Source of the DNA: JBMNTU01 sp050945895
Lineage (GTDB): Bacteria > Bacillota > Clostridia > Christensenellales > Christensenellaceae
NCBI GenBank assembly: GCA_050945895.1
Contig: JBMNTU010000048.1
Coordinates: 1 to 16,987, forward strand
DNA length: 16,987 nucleotides
Direction of reading: 5' to 3'
The notes under the pieces were generated by a model. The model saw only the letters and a program-made list of their open reading frames with translations. It was not told the DNA's origin and did no database searches. Position numbers and translations under genes: made by a program. Of this stretch, positions 7,458 to 14,225 are shown one piece after another; positions within the stretch are counted from its first letter, which is position 1; the number at the start of each line of letters is the position of its first letter.

Positions 7458-7937
7458 TCACAACGATTTCTGATAATATCCGGCGCTTTCGTCGAACGTG
7501 TAGCTGTTTGCAAGCAGTACGCCGTTTGACGCGGCGTTTTCGCCGTCCGGCTGTACGATAATTTTGCGTGCGCGTTCCGTATCGCGTAGCGTTTCCGTCA
7601 ATAATCGGACAATCGTTTTTCCGTAGCCCTTGCCCAAATAGCGCTCTTCGCCGATCAGATAATCGATACTAAAGGTGTCTCCGCGCTTTTTAATGCGGTA
7701 CCAATCTTCCAGCCCGTTTGCGTCGCAGCAGTCATAGTATTGGCAAAAGCCGATGGGAACAGTTTCTGCCAGTACGATAAAGTGATGCAGCCACGAAAAA
7801 CGGCCTCGCCGCTCGTGTATTTCCTGCAGCCAGGCTTCAGGGTCGTGATACCATTTTTTAATATAATCTTTATTGAGCCATTCGGTGAGCTGGGGGATGT
7901 CGCTGTCTTCCAACGGCCGAAGGAAAATTTCTTTCAT
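7458..7937 (-). CDS. GNAT family N-acetyltransferase (AAC(6')-like)
   Basis: This 159-residue protein has the full GNAT pattern: the N-terminal FLRPLEDSDIPQLTEWLN strand and helix, a central VPIGFCQYY strand, IDYLIGEERYLGKGYGKTIV (91-110) with the acetyl-CoA pyrophosphate loop LGKGYG at 101-106, and a C-terminal NAASNGVLLANSYTF helix-strand. The closest shape is the aminoglycoside 6'-N-acetyltransferase / Acetyltransf_8 group, but most such chromosomal genes have unknown substrates, so resistance should not be assumed. No clear Shine-Dalgarno sequence precedes the ATG; the upstream bases are A/T-rich (ATATATAAAACA). It is convergent with the YabE-like gene and downstream of pyrBI with a 140-bp gap. 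Confidence 0.83.
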   Translation of the reverse strand: MKEIFLRPLEDSDIPQLTEWLNKDYIKKWYHDPEAWLQEIHERRGRFSWLHHFIVLAETVPIGFCQYYDCCDANGLEDWYRIKKRGDTFSIDYLIGEERYLGKGYGKTIVRLLTETLRDTERARKIIVQPDGENAASNGVLLANSYTFDESAGYYQKSL

Positions 7938-8077
7938 TGTTTTATATATATTTACGATTCATTCGTATATTTTGCACATCTGTTCGCAAATCTGCCTTCC
8001 GGTTGTTGTGCAGAAACAACGGAGCCTCTGTCCGTATCGCCTCGTCCATATTGATAAAGAAACCGGCATACGGTATA

Positions 8078-8500
8078 CTACCGTTCTGCCTTTTGTTCGC
8101 AGTACTGGCAGCGATACACGCCACGCTCCTTGTCTGTCAAACGGAATATATTATCCAACCCGGGTTCGATGGAGGTGATGCAGCGCGGGTTTTTGCACTT
8201 GACAATATTGACGACCCGCTCGGGCAGCGTAAGCTTCTTTTTTTCGATGATAACGCCGCCGTCTATGATGTTGACGGAGATATTATCGTCGATAAAGCCC
8301 AGCATATCGAGGTCGACGTCGATGGCGTCGTCAATCTTCATAATATCCTTTTTGCCCATGCGCTTACTTTTGACGTTTTTGATGATTGCAACAGACGAAT
8401 CCAGCCTGTCCAGGTTTAGATAATTGTATATTTCCATACTTTTACCGGCCTTGATGTGGTCGATGACCACGCCGCGTTCAATACTATCTATACTCAGCAT
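8078..8500 (-). CDS. pyrI: Aspartate carbamoyltransferase regulatory subunit
   Basis: The 140-residue PyrI binds nucleotide effectors and assembles with PyrB trimers into the allosteric ATCase of pyrimidine synthesis. It starts MLSIDSIERGVVIDHIKAGK, the typical N-terminal nucleotide-binding strand, and ends with a zinc domain whose four ligands are visible: C102 and C107 (CKNPRC), C131 and C134 (CQYC). The ATG at 8500 is chosen over a longer open frame because GGAGGT lies just upstream, inside the last codons of pyrB; the gap after the pyrB stop is only 4 bp, so translation is probably coupled. Length is slightly shorter than enterobacterial PyrI (about 150). A separate PyrI is typical of clostridial and enteric ATCase, unlike Bacillus, which has PyrB alone. 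Confidence 0.95.
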   Translation of the reverse strand: MLSIDSIERGVVIDHIKAGKSMEIYNYLNLDRLDSSVAIIKNVKSKRMGKKDIMKIDDAIDVDLDMLGFIDDNISVNIIDGGVIIEKKKLTLPERVVNIVKCKNPRCITSIEPGLDNIFRLTDKERGVYRCQYCEQKAER

Positions 8501-8504
8501 ATTC

Positions 8505-9425
8505 TTATACCTCCAGTCCGAGTAGCTTGAGGATGAGGGCCATACGGATATATTTGCCGAAAAGCGCCTGCTGGAAATATACGGCGCGCGGGTCGTCATC
8601 TACCTCCACCGCAATTTCGTTGACGCGGGGAAGGGGGTGCATAACAATCATGTCTTTTTTGGCAAGGTCCATCTTGGCCATATCGAGGATGTAGCTGTCC
8701 CTAAGGCGCACATAGTCCTCTTCGTTGAAAAAGCGCTCGCGCTGTACGCGCGTCATATATAGTATGTCCAGCTCAGAAATGACATCTTCCAGGCGCTCGT
8801 ACTGCTCGTAGCTCACCTTATCGTTGCTTTTCAACACATCCTCTTTCACATAGCGCGGAACTTTGAGCTCCATGGGGGAAATGAGCACAAACCGGATGCC
8901 CGAATACCGCGAAAGCGCACGAATGAGCGAATGTACGGTGCGGCCGAATTTGAGGTCGCCCGCAAGGCCCACGGTCAGGCCGTCGAACCTGCCCTTTAAT
9001 GCATGGATCGTCAGTAGGTCGGTCAGCGTTTGTGTGGGGTGTTGGTGCCCGCCGTCGCCCGCGTTGATGATGGGGATAGATGAATGCTTTGCTGCAACCA
9101 GCGCCGAGCCCTCCTTTGGGTGCCGCATAGCAATGATATCTGCATAGCAGTTTACGGTGCGAATGGTGTCTGCAACGCTCTCGCCTTTGGCGGCAGAGCT
9201 GGAATCGGCACCTGCAAAGCCCAGCACACCTCCGCCCAACTCCATCATTGCGGCCTCAAATGACAGGCGTGTACGTGTCGAGGGTTCAAAAAACAACGTA
9301 GCCAGCTTTTTATGCGCGCATACGTTGTTATATGTTTCGGGACGTTTGATGATGTCTTCCGCAACGGAGATCAGTTCGCCGATCTCGTCGGTGGTCAGGT
9401 CCATTGGGTCGAGTAAATGTTTCAT
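8505..9425 (-). CDS. pyrB: Aspartate carbamoyltransferase catalytic subunit
   Basis: The 306-residue enzyme joins carbamoyl phosphate and aspartate to carbamoyl aspartate, the second step of UMP synthesis. Visible signatures are the carbamoyl-phosphate loop FEPSTRTRLSFEA (46-58), the lysine loop SSAAKGES (76-83), HPTQTLTDL (129-137), TRVQRERF (225-232) and HPLPR (263-267). I place the start at the ATG at 9425, which has an AGGAG site 7 bp upstream, not at the in-frame ATG at 9473, which has no ribosome site and would add residues not seen in the family. It leads the pyrBI pair and has a PyrR attenuator in its leader, so uridine nucleotides should repress it. Confidence 0.96.
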   Translation of the reverse strand: MKHLLDPMDLTTDEIGELISVAEDIIKRPETYNNVCAHKKLATLFFEPSTRTRLSFEAAMMELGGGVLGFAGADSSSAAKGESVADTIRTVNCYADIIAMRHPKEGSALVAAKHSSIPIINAGDGGHQHPTQTLTDLLTIHALKGRFDGLTVGLAGDLKFGRTVHSLIRALSRYSGIRFVLISPMELKVPRYVKEDVLKSNDKVSYEQYERLEDVISELDILYMTRVQRERFFNEEDYVRLRDSYILDMAKMDLAKKDMIVMHPLPRVNEIAVEVDDDPRAVYFQQALFGKYIRMALILKLLGLEV

Positions 9426-9493
9426 AGGTTTCTCCTGTTCTGAAGTTTCTTTGTGCCCAGGGGAAACATGCAAAAGCGTAGTAGAAATTCCCG

Positions 9494-9530
9494 AATAAAA
9501 AGCCTTTCTTTACGATAAAAGAAAGGCGGG
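9494..9530 (-). terminator. pyrB leader attenuator terminator
   Basis: On the minus strand GCCTTTCTTT pairs with AAAGAAAGGC (10 bp, 6-base loop) and is followed by TTTTTAT. It lies between the PyrR-binding loop and pyrB, about 70 bp before the start codon, and would stop transcription when PyrR holds the leader. Confidence 0.85.
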
Positions 9531-9555
9531 AAAATACGATGTTTACTTCATTGAT

Positions 9556-9580
9556 GTTCCCTTTTCAGCCTCTCTGAACC
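9556..9580 (-). promoter_or_regulatory. PyrR-binding RNA element (pyr leader)
   Basis: The minus-strand leader contains TTCAGAGAGGCTGAAAAGG, which fits the PyrR recognition loop known from Bacillus pyr leaders (a conserved AGAGAGGCU core with a downstream AAG), flanked by GGTTC/GGGAAC arms that can pair. Together with the downstream terminator it forms a standard uridine-nucleotide-responsive attenuator. PyrR itself is not in this window. Confidence 0.85.
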
Positions 9581-9601
9581 AAATTAAAGGTTACCCCAGT
9601 A

Positions 9602-9630
9602 ATTTTACACCATCTGGAATAGAATGGCAA
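9602..9630 (-). promoter_or_regulatory. Promoter of pyrBI
   Basis: On the minus strand: TTGCCA (9630-9625), a 17-bp spacer and TAAAAT (9607-9602). It starts the leader about 15-20 bases before the PyrR element. Confidence 0.75.
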
Positions 9631-9644
9631 TAGGGCATTTTAAA

Positions 9645-9944
9645 TTATTGGTCATGATTCCATTTGCCGGTACTACGTATGGAATACGGCGGCTTAAGAA
9701 GCTGTGCTGACGTTGGTGAATACTGTTTTTTGTAAGCGGATCGGGCAATGTGATTGAGTCTCTTGCGCTCCCGCTCAATTACCCGGCCGAGTAGGCTACG
9801 CCTTGCGCGTAATAATATGCCGCGTTTTAACGCGCGTATAAGCGCAGGACGACAATGTGGATAGGGGAAGGGTTCTTCCAGTGAAAATGCTTCTCCTAGG
9901 GATGTTCTGTTTTTGAAATCATGGTGAGGGATATGTTCTTTCAT
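9645..9944 (-). CDS. Small basic protein, unknown function
   Basis: I do not recognise this 99-residue product. It is strongly basic: residues 36-75 carry a dense run of arginine and lysine (IRALKRGILLRARRSLLG, then RVIERERKRLN), predicted helical, which suggests nucleic-acid or membrane-surface binding. The N-terminal half holds histidines and prolines. There is no signal peptide or membrane helix. In favour of a real gene: GGAGG lies 9 bp before the ATG, and a promoter-like pair (TTGTTT, 18 bp, TATAGT) lies about 90 bp upstream. Against: no recognised homology, and its stop codon lies only 15 bp before the pyrBI -35 box. It is divergent from the chemotaxis receptor gene. Confidence 0.5.
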   Translation of the reverse strand: MKEHIPHHDFKNRTSLGEAFSLEEPFPYPHCRPALIRALKRGILLRARRSLLGRVIERERKRLNHIARSAYKKQYSPTSAQLLKPPYSIRSTGKWNHDQ

Positions 9945-10035
9945 GATGATATGCCTCCATGTGGAAGGGGGGACGCAGTAGTATATTGGTAAGAAAGAGG
10001 TTGTTTGAAAGGGCCGTATACTTTGTTTTCATGCT

Positions 10036-10065
10036 ACTATAAACATTCGAGGGTTGTTTAAACAA
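10036..10065 (-). promoter_or_regulatory. Putative promoter and palindromic operator of the small basic gene
   Basis: On the minus strand: TTGTTT (10065-10060), an 18-bp spacer and TATAGT (10041-10036). The palindrome TTGTTTAAACAA covers the -35 box, as expected for a repressor site. Confidence 0.45.
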
Positions 10066-10274
10066 ACGTATGATAGCAAAAAGCAAAGTAAATTGTATTT
10101 TGCACGCATAGATATTTCTATACCGATAGTGCATGAAACGTACACAGACATACCAGAGGTTACATTTCGAAACGGTGTGTAACCGAGCCGAAGGCATCGG
10201 CTATCTTACAGCGCAAAAGAGGGGGGAAATGCGAAAACAAGGTAAAAATTAATGATTTTACGAAGAAATAATTG

Positions 10275-10303
10275 TTGAAATGTCACAATGATTACAGTAT
10301 AAT
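10275..10303 (+). promoter_or_regulatory. Promoter of the chemotaxis receptor gene
   Basis: TTGAAA (10275-10280), a 17-bp spacer and TATAAT (10298-10303). This is a sigma-A type promoter, not the sigma-D type (TAAA...CCGATAT) that often drives chemotaxis genes. Confidence 0.85.
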
Positions 10304-10365
10304 GGCGTTACTATGTCATACATTATTTTTCTTCGCTATTGGGCAGGAAAGGAATCCTATTCGTT

Positions 10366-12159
10366 ATGAAAAACATGAAAATCAAGAACAAGTTGGTGCT
10401 GGGATTTTCGATTATGATTGTATTTTGCGTAGCAATCAGCTTAACCAGTATTTTTTCGCTGATCAGCCTTGCAGACGAAACACAACTATTGAGTGACAGG
10501 GCAAGCAATGCGGTCATAAGTGCCCGTTTGGAGGAAAACACGCAGGAGCAGCGGGCTTCTTACAGGGGAGCTTCGCTGTATAGGGTGTTGAATGACACCG
10601 AACGCTTCCAGCGTGATACGAATGCGTTGATAGAGTTGGATGACGAGTTTGTCAGTGGGTTGGACGTGCTGCAGGCAGGGCTGGTGGACCCGCAGGCCAT
10701 TGAAATTGGAAATGGAATCGATGCAGTATATGTATCGTATCAGCAGGCAAGGGACAATCTCCTGGCAATACTGAACGACGGCGAAAGTACGGAAGAAGCC
10801 ATTTTAGAAGGATTGAGCGGAATGACCGAGCCTGCAACCGCTGTTATCGACTCTGTAGCAGCGCTCACAAACCGGTTGGATGAGCTTACAAATGAACAGG
10901 CGGCAGATGCGCTTGCAACCGAAACAAGATCGATGACAATCATTATCATAGTAATGGCAGTTGCGGTTGCTACTTCAGGTATTCTTGGCGTATATCTGGC
11001 GCGTATCATATCTGCGCCGCTTACCATGATGATGGGCTTCTTGAAGCAGGTGGGGGATACGGGCAATTTGAACTTTACAGACGACGAATGGCGCAGGACG
11101 CGCGAACAAATTGTATATAAAGACGAAACAAGCGAATCCCTGTCTGCGTTTGTAGATATGCTGGAACAAATGATTTATTATGGAGAAACGCTGGAGCGAA
11201 TTGCCCAGCGAGACTTGACGGTGGCCGTTAAAACAAAGGGATCTTCCGATACGATGGGAAGTGCCATAACGGAAATGGTAGACAATCTGAACCAAATGAT
11301 GACAGAAATACGCAATTCTGCAAACGAAGTTGCCTCGGGCGCGGCGCATGTGGCGCAGGGCGCGCAAGAGCTGGCTTCTGGGTCGACGGAGCAGGCGGCT
11401 TCGGTACAGCAGATTTCCGCTTCCATCAGCGAAACGCTGCGCCAGTCTGAGGAGAACACCAAAGAAGCGGGTGCGGCGCTCGGCGACGTCATGCAGGCGG
11501 GCGAATATATGAACCAGAGTATGGAATCTATGAGCAGGCTGACAAAGGCGATGGAGGACATCAACGCCAGCTCAAGCGATATATCTAAGGTGATCAAGGC
11601 AATTGAAGATATTGCCTTCCAGACGAATATACTGGCGCTTAATGCGGCAGTAGAGGCAGCGCGCGCAGGCGAGGCAGGCAAGGGCTTTGCCGTTGTCGCA
11701 GACGAAGTCCGCAACCTGGCGCAAAAGAGCGCGGAGGCAGCAAAGGAAACATCGGCGCTGATAGAAAACAGCATAGAAAAAGCGGCGGAGGGCAACTCCA
11801 TAACAGCGGAGACGGGCGAAAGCCTGGGCAAGGTTGCGGAGATTGCAGGAAAGAACGCGGAATCCATGCAGAAGATCAGCCAATTGTCGGAGGCGCAGAC
11901 CGCCGCCATTACCGAAATCAACAGCGGCGTACAGCAGATATCGACGGTTGTGCAATCTAACTCTGCGACGTCCGAACAATCTGCGGCGGCATCCGAGGAA
12001 ATGTCCTCGCAGGCGCAGGTGATGAACGGAATTGTATCCAGGTTCAAAATACGCGAAGACGGAAGGCGGCAGGTTGAAGCCGACTATAGTTCGGATATGG
12101 ATTTTATGAGTGATGCCGGAGGAGTAGATGGCATAGCAGACGATAGCGATAAGTACTGA
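10366..12159 (+). CDS. Methyl-accepting chemotaxis protein
   Basis: This 597-residue transmembrane receptor signals to CheA/CheW. It has a first membrane helix (about 8-32), an extracytoplasmic helical sensor region (about 35-188) resembling four-helix-bundle MCP sensors, a second helix (about 190-212), a HAMP-like linker to about 285, and a long signalling coiled coil. The kinase-contact hairpin is intact: IAFQTNILALNAAVEAARAG (416-435) followed by EAGKGFAVVADEVRNLA. The ligand is unknown. I chose the ATG at 10366, with an AAAGGA ribosome site about 13 bp upstream (rather far), over an in-frame TTG at 10339. The acidic C-terminal tail shows no CheR-docking pentapeptide. A terminator follows at 12173, and a GAF-PAS-GGDEF-like gene is next. 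Confidence 0.95.
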   Translation: MKNMKIKNKLVLGFSIMIVFCVAISLTSIFSLISLADETQLLSDRASNAVISARLEENTQEQRASYRGASLYRVLNDTERFQRDTNALIELDDEFVSGLDVLQAGLVDPQAIEIGNGIDAVYVSYQQARDNLLAILNDGESTEEAILEGLSGMTEPATAVIDSVAALTNRLDELTNEQAADALATETRSMTIIIIVMAVAVATSGILGVYLARIISAPLTMMMGFLKQVGDTGNLNFTDDEWRRTREQIVYKDETSESLSAFVDMLEQMIYYGETLERIAQRDLTVAVKTKGSSDTMGSAITEMVDNLNQMMTEIRNSANEVASGAAHVAQGAQELASGSTEQAASVQQISASISETLRQSEENTKEAGAALGDVMQAGEYMNQSMESMSRLTKAMEDINASSSDISKVIKAIEDIAFQTNILALNAAVEAARAGEAGKGFAVVADEVRNLAQKSAEAAKETSALIENSIEKAAEGNSITAETGESLGKVAEIAGKNAESMQKISQLSEAQTAAITEINSGVQQISTVVQSNSATSEQSAAASEEMSSQAQVMNGIVSRFKIREDGRRQVEADYSSDMDFMSDAGGVDGIADDSDKY

Positions 12160-12172
12160 TAAAGAGAGTATA

Positions 12173-12202
12173 AGCGGGCGCCTGGCTGGGGCCCGCTTTT
12201 AT
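12173..12202 (+). terminator. Terminator of the chemotaxis receptor gene
   Basis: AGCGGGC pairs with GCCCGCT around an 11-base loop and is followed by TTTTAT. It lies 13 bp after the stop codon and before the ribosome site of the next gene, so the next gene depends on read-through or on a promoter I could not identify. Confidence 0.8.
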
Positions 12203-12240
12203 GTTACAGTACTGCGGACATAATTCAGGAGGTTTGAAAA

Positions 12241-13659
12241 TTGCGTGAAAGTTTTTTGGAGAAGGTACAGGAGCTTTGGGTGAAAATTTGTTTGCAAATG
12301 GGTTCGCCAATCGAAAAAGAGAAATCATTAAACCGCATTCTTCGAAGTGTGTGTAATTTCTTTATGTTTGAATCCTGCTTTGTATATGAAGCGGACTATC
12401 AAAAGAAATATAGCCTGCGAAACAGCTATACGAAAAGAGATAGCACCTGCCTGCCCGACAGATTTGTTTTGGATGCGTATATTTCGGATGACGAACTGGC
12501 GTATTTGGCGCCGGCGTATTTTACCATTATTTCGAATGAGAAGGAAGACCGCCAAATTGGCCGGCATATGCTTGCGTTGTTTGAAGCAAAATCTCTTGTT
12601 CTGATGCCTGTTGTAGGAGCGGACGGAGCAATTATGGGTATTGTGGGGATGGCTGACCATACGCGGGAGATATTGATGCCTTCTGCCCAGTTAGATGTGG
12701 TTGCCGCGCTATTTGTTATGGTTGCAAATTATGCAGGGTTACGGATGTATCTGGATAGAGAAGAGATAATTTATTCGTCAATGGAGAACCTGATGGATAA
12801 TACCGGCACCGATATTTATGTAAATGATTTTTATAGCCACGAAATTCTCTATGTGAACAAAACGATGGCAGAACCATACGGCGGGTCGGACAGCTTTCGT
12901 GGGGGAATATGCTACGAGGCGCTTTACAAAGACCGCGAGGAGGAGTGCCCGTTTTGCCCAAAAGACCGGCTGATGGACGAGAACGGGCTACCAAAAAAGC
13001 CTTATGTATGGGAATACAGGCGACCATTTGACGGTTCGTGGTTTCGCGTGCATTCGGCGGCATTCCGTTGGCCGGACGGGCGGCTTGCACATTCGGTCAG
13101 TAGCATTGATATAACAGAAAAAAAACGCCAGGATGATTTAATAGAACAGCTTTTGAATTATGATGATCTGACAGGCCTAAAAAAACGTGATAAGTTTATA
13201 AATGATGCACAACAGCAATTATTGGAGTGCGATGCATGTGGGGAACAGATCTATATACTATTTATTGGACTGGATGATTTTTGTCAGATTGTTGATACAT
13301 ATGGGCACTGCACAGGGAACAGCCTGCTTTCGGCGGTAGGACGTTTTTTAAACGAATACGGGCATACATGCGGGCGCGCTTGTCATTTTTCTTATGCGGG
13401 TTTTGTGGTAATTTTGCCCGACAATGGGGAAGAACAGGTAAAAGAAATTGTAGCGCACTTGATGGGCCGATTTAACTGTGAATGGACAATTGATAATGAT
13501 GAAAGTATAACGTGCCGCGCGAGCATTGGTGTTGCACGCTCTCCGGAGGATGGTGTCTCGCCAACCGACTTGATTGACGCGGCAGACATGGCGATGCGTG
13601 AAGCACGGAGCACAGGAAGTGGGCCGAAGTATTCCGGGAAAACGCGGGGAGGGAAATAG
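12241..13659 (+). CDS. GAF-PAS protein with degenerate GGDEF domain
   Basis: This 472-residue soluble signalling protein starts at a TTG with a strong CAGGAGG site 8 bp upstream. Order: a GAF-like domain (about 25-170), a PAS domain (about 178-293) that contains an ECPFCP cysteine motif (235-240) and ends with the usual DITEKKRQ linker, and a diguanylate-cyclase-type domain (about 300-460) beginning LLNYDDLTGLKKRDKF. The GGDEF signature is lost: HFSYAGF (382-388) stands where RYGGDEF is expected, and the first metal aspartate of the DxD motif reads G343 in IGLDDF. It should therefore not make c-di-GMP; a sensory or scaffolding role, possibly GTP-binding or partner-regulating, is more likely. 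It lies downstream of the chemotaxis receptor but beyond a terminator. Confidence 0.85.
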   Translation: MRESFLEKVQELWVKICLQMGSPIEKEKSLNRILRSVCNFFMFESCFVYEADYQKKYSLRNSYTKRDSTCLPDRFVLDAYISDDELAYLAPAYFTIISNEKEDRQIGRHMLALFEAKSLVLMPVVGADGAIMGIVGMADHTREILMPSAQLDVVAALFVMVANYAGLRMYLDREEIIYSSMENLMDNTGTDIYVNDFYSHEILYVNKTMAEPYGGSDSFRGGICYEALYKDREEECPFCPKDRLMDENGLPKKPYVWEYRRPFDGSWFRVHSAAFRWPDGRLAHSVSSIDITEKKRQDDLIEQLLNYDDLTGLKKRDKFINDAQQQLLECDACGEQIYILFIGLDDFCQIVDTYGHCTGNSLLSAVGRFLNEYGHTCGRACHFSYAGFVVILPDNGEEQVKEIVAHLMGRFNCEWTIDNDESITCRASIGVARSPEDGVSPTDLIDAADMAMREARSTGSGPKYSGKTRGGK

Positions 13660-13696
13660 GTTTGAATACGCGTTTGAGGACTGCCGGAGGAGAAAA

Positions 13697-13753
13697 ATGC
13701 TTGCCAGCGTTTTTGTTTGTAACAACAACGGAAAAACAGGAATAAAGTCTTGA
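13697..13753 (+). CDS. Possible 18-residue peptide ORF
   Basis: A short frame, MLASVFVCNNNGKTGIKS, has a very good ribosome site (GGAGGAGAAAA directly before the ATG) and lies 37 bp after the GGDEF-like gene. It ends inside the -35 box of tRNA-Ala. No homology can be judged at this length; it may be chance. Confidence 0.2.
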   Translation: MLASVFVCNNNGKTGIKS

Positions 13754-13779
13754 TTTATATTACTTTTGTATGGTATTAT
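13750..13779 (+). promoter_or_regulatory. Promoter of tRNA-Ala
   Basis: TTGATT (13750-13755), an 18-bp spacer and an extended -10 TGGTATTAT (TG at 13771, TATTAT at 13774-13779), 12 bp before the tRNA 5' end. Confidence 0.7.
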
Positions 13780-13791
13780 ATCAAAGCATGT

Positions 13792-13867
13792 GGGGAATTG
13801 GCGAAGTTGGTATCGCGCTTGAATGGCATTCAAGAGGCCAGGGGTTCGACTCCCCTATTCTCCACCA
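13792..13867 (+). tRNA. tRNA-Ala(GGC)
   Basis: A complete 76-nt cloverleaf: acceptor stem GGGGAAT/ATTCTCC with the G3-U70 pair that is the alanine identity mark, D arm GCG...CGC, anticodon stem CTTGA/TCAAG with loop ATGGCAT (anticodon GGC), T arm AGGGG-TTCGACT-CCCCT, then A and an encoded CCA. A run of mobile-element genes begins just to its right, so its 3' end is a plausible integration site. Confidence 0.96.
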
Positions 13868-13874
13868 AAGAAAT

Positions 13875-13927
13875 CAAATCCGAACCCTTTCTTTATACAA
13901 AGAAAGGCGTTTGGATTTGTTGTTTAT
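13875..13927 (+). terminator. Terminator of tRNA-Ala
   Basis: CCTTTCTTT pairs with AAAGAAAGG (loop ATAC), extended below an internal loop by CAAATCC with GGATTTG, followed by the T-rich TTGTTGTTTAT. The inner stem closely resembles the pyrB leader terminator. Confidence 0.75.
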
Positions 13928-13955
13928 ATCGAATAAATATGTATTTTATTACATA

Positions 13956-13992
13956 TAACAGGCATCTGCTAATACTTTGCAGATGCCTGTTA
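13956..13992 (-). terminator. Perfect 14-bp hairpin after the mobilization genes
   Basis: TAACAGGCATCTGC pairs perfectly with GCAGATGCCTGTTA around a 9-base loop. It lies 5 bp after the stop codon of the 49-residue protein. The following bases on the minus strand are only moderately T-rich, so it may be a terminator or an element-end structure. Confidence 0.5.
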
Positions 13993-13997
13993 TGAAA

Positions 13998-14147
13998 TTA
14001 CTTATTATTATCTTGTTTCTTCCACTCCGCAAACTCTTTCTGCCCCTGTTTACTATCGAAATATGCTCTGATAGTAGGATATAATCGTCGAGCAAGTGAA
14101 TCGATTGCGCTTTGTGGAATATTGGTTTTTGTGTGTCTCTTTGCCAT
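13998..14147 (-). CDS. Small 49-residue mobile-element accessory protein
   Basis: The frame encodes a charged soluble protein opening MAKRHTKTNIPQSAIDSLAR, followed by LYPTIRAYFDS, with a conserved-looking QKEFAEWKKQ end. I recall similar short proteins (…RLYP…F…EFEEW…) next to relaxase genes in Firmicutes integrative elements, but the function is unknown. It has no ribosome site of its own; its ATG lies 1 bp after the stop codon of a 16-codon upstream frame (TAAGATG), which has a strong GGAGG site, so it is probably translated by coupling. It is downstream of the MobV relaxase on the same strand. Confidence 0.6.
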   Translation of the reverse strand: MAKRHTKTNIPQSAIDSLARRLYPTIRAYFDSKQGQKEFAEWKKQDNNK

Positions 14148-14148
14148 C

Positions 14149-14199
14149 TTAGCCAGAAACAACACGCCCTTCTGGGGTTTGATTGTGGATGCCGTGCAT
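14149..14199 (-). CDS. Coupled 16-residue upstream peptide
   Basis: MHGIHNQTPEGRVVSG has a GGAGG ribosome site 10 bp upstream and stops 1 bp before the ATG of the 49-residue protein (TAAGATG). It looks like a leader that delivers ribosomes to the next gene. The alternative is that the downstream protein starts further upstream in its own frame, at a GTG (14165) or at a non-standard codon. Confidence 0.35.
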   Translation of the reverse strand: MHGIHNQTPEGRVVSG

Positions 14200-14225
14200 A
14201 GAATATTGTCCTCCTGTATTCAGTT

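Larger units (their letters stand above)
9945..10365. promoter_or_regulatory. Divergent intergenic region with palindrome and hairpins
   Basis: This 421-bp gap has no supported gene. It holds a putative minus-strand promoter at 10036-10065 whose -35 box overlaps the perfect 12-bp palindrome TTGTTTAAACAA (10054-10065), a possible operator. At 10158-10209 two hairpins share a strand: GGTTACA (10158-10164) with TGTAACC (10178-10184), or GTAA+AGCCGA (10179-10191) with TCGGCT+TTAC (10197-10209). A plus-strand promoter for the chemotaxis receptor lies at 10275-10303. I do not recognise a known riboswitch. Confidence 0.5.

Noticed and set aside
9919..10197. 92-residue minus-strand frame upstream of the small basic gene
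   Set aside because: It covers the putative promoter and palindrome, has no ribosome site or recognisable sequence, and overlaps the better-supported 9645-9944 gene.
10080..10260. Possible c-di-GMP (GEMM) riboswitch before the chemotaxis receptor
   Set aside because: GCACGCATAG resembles the start of the consensus, but the GGGACGCAAAG and GGUUACC blocks are absent in the right order, and the promoter found lies downstream.
11178..12047. 289-residue open frame antisense to the chemotaxis receptor
   Set aside because: It is the mirror of a helical, alanine/glutamate-rich coiled-coil gene; composition is Ser/Ala/Ile-rich with no domain, and the sense frame is a certain MCP.
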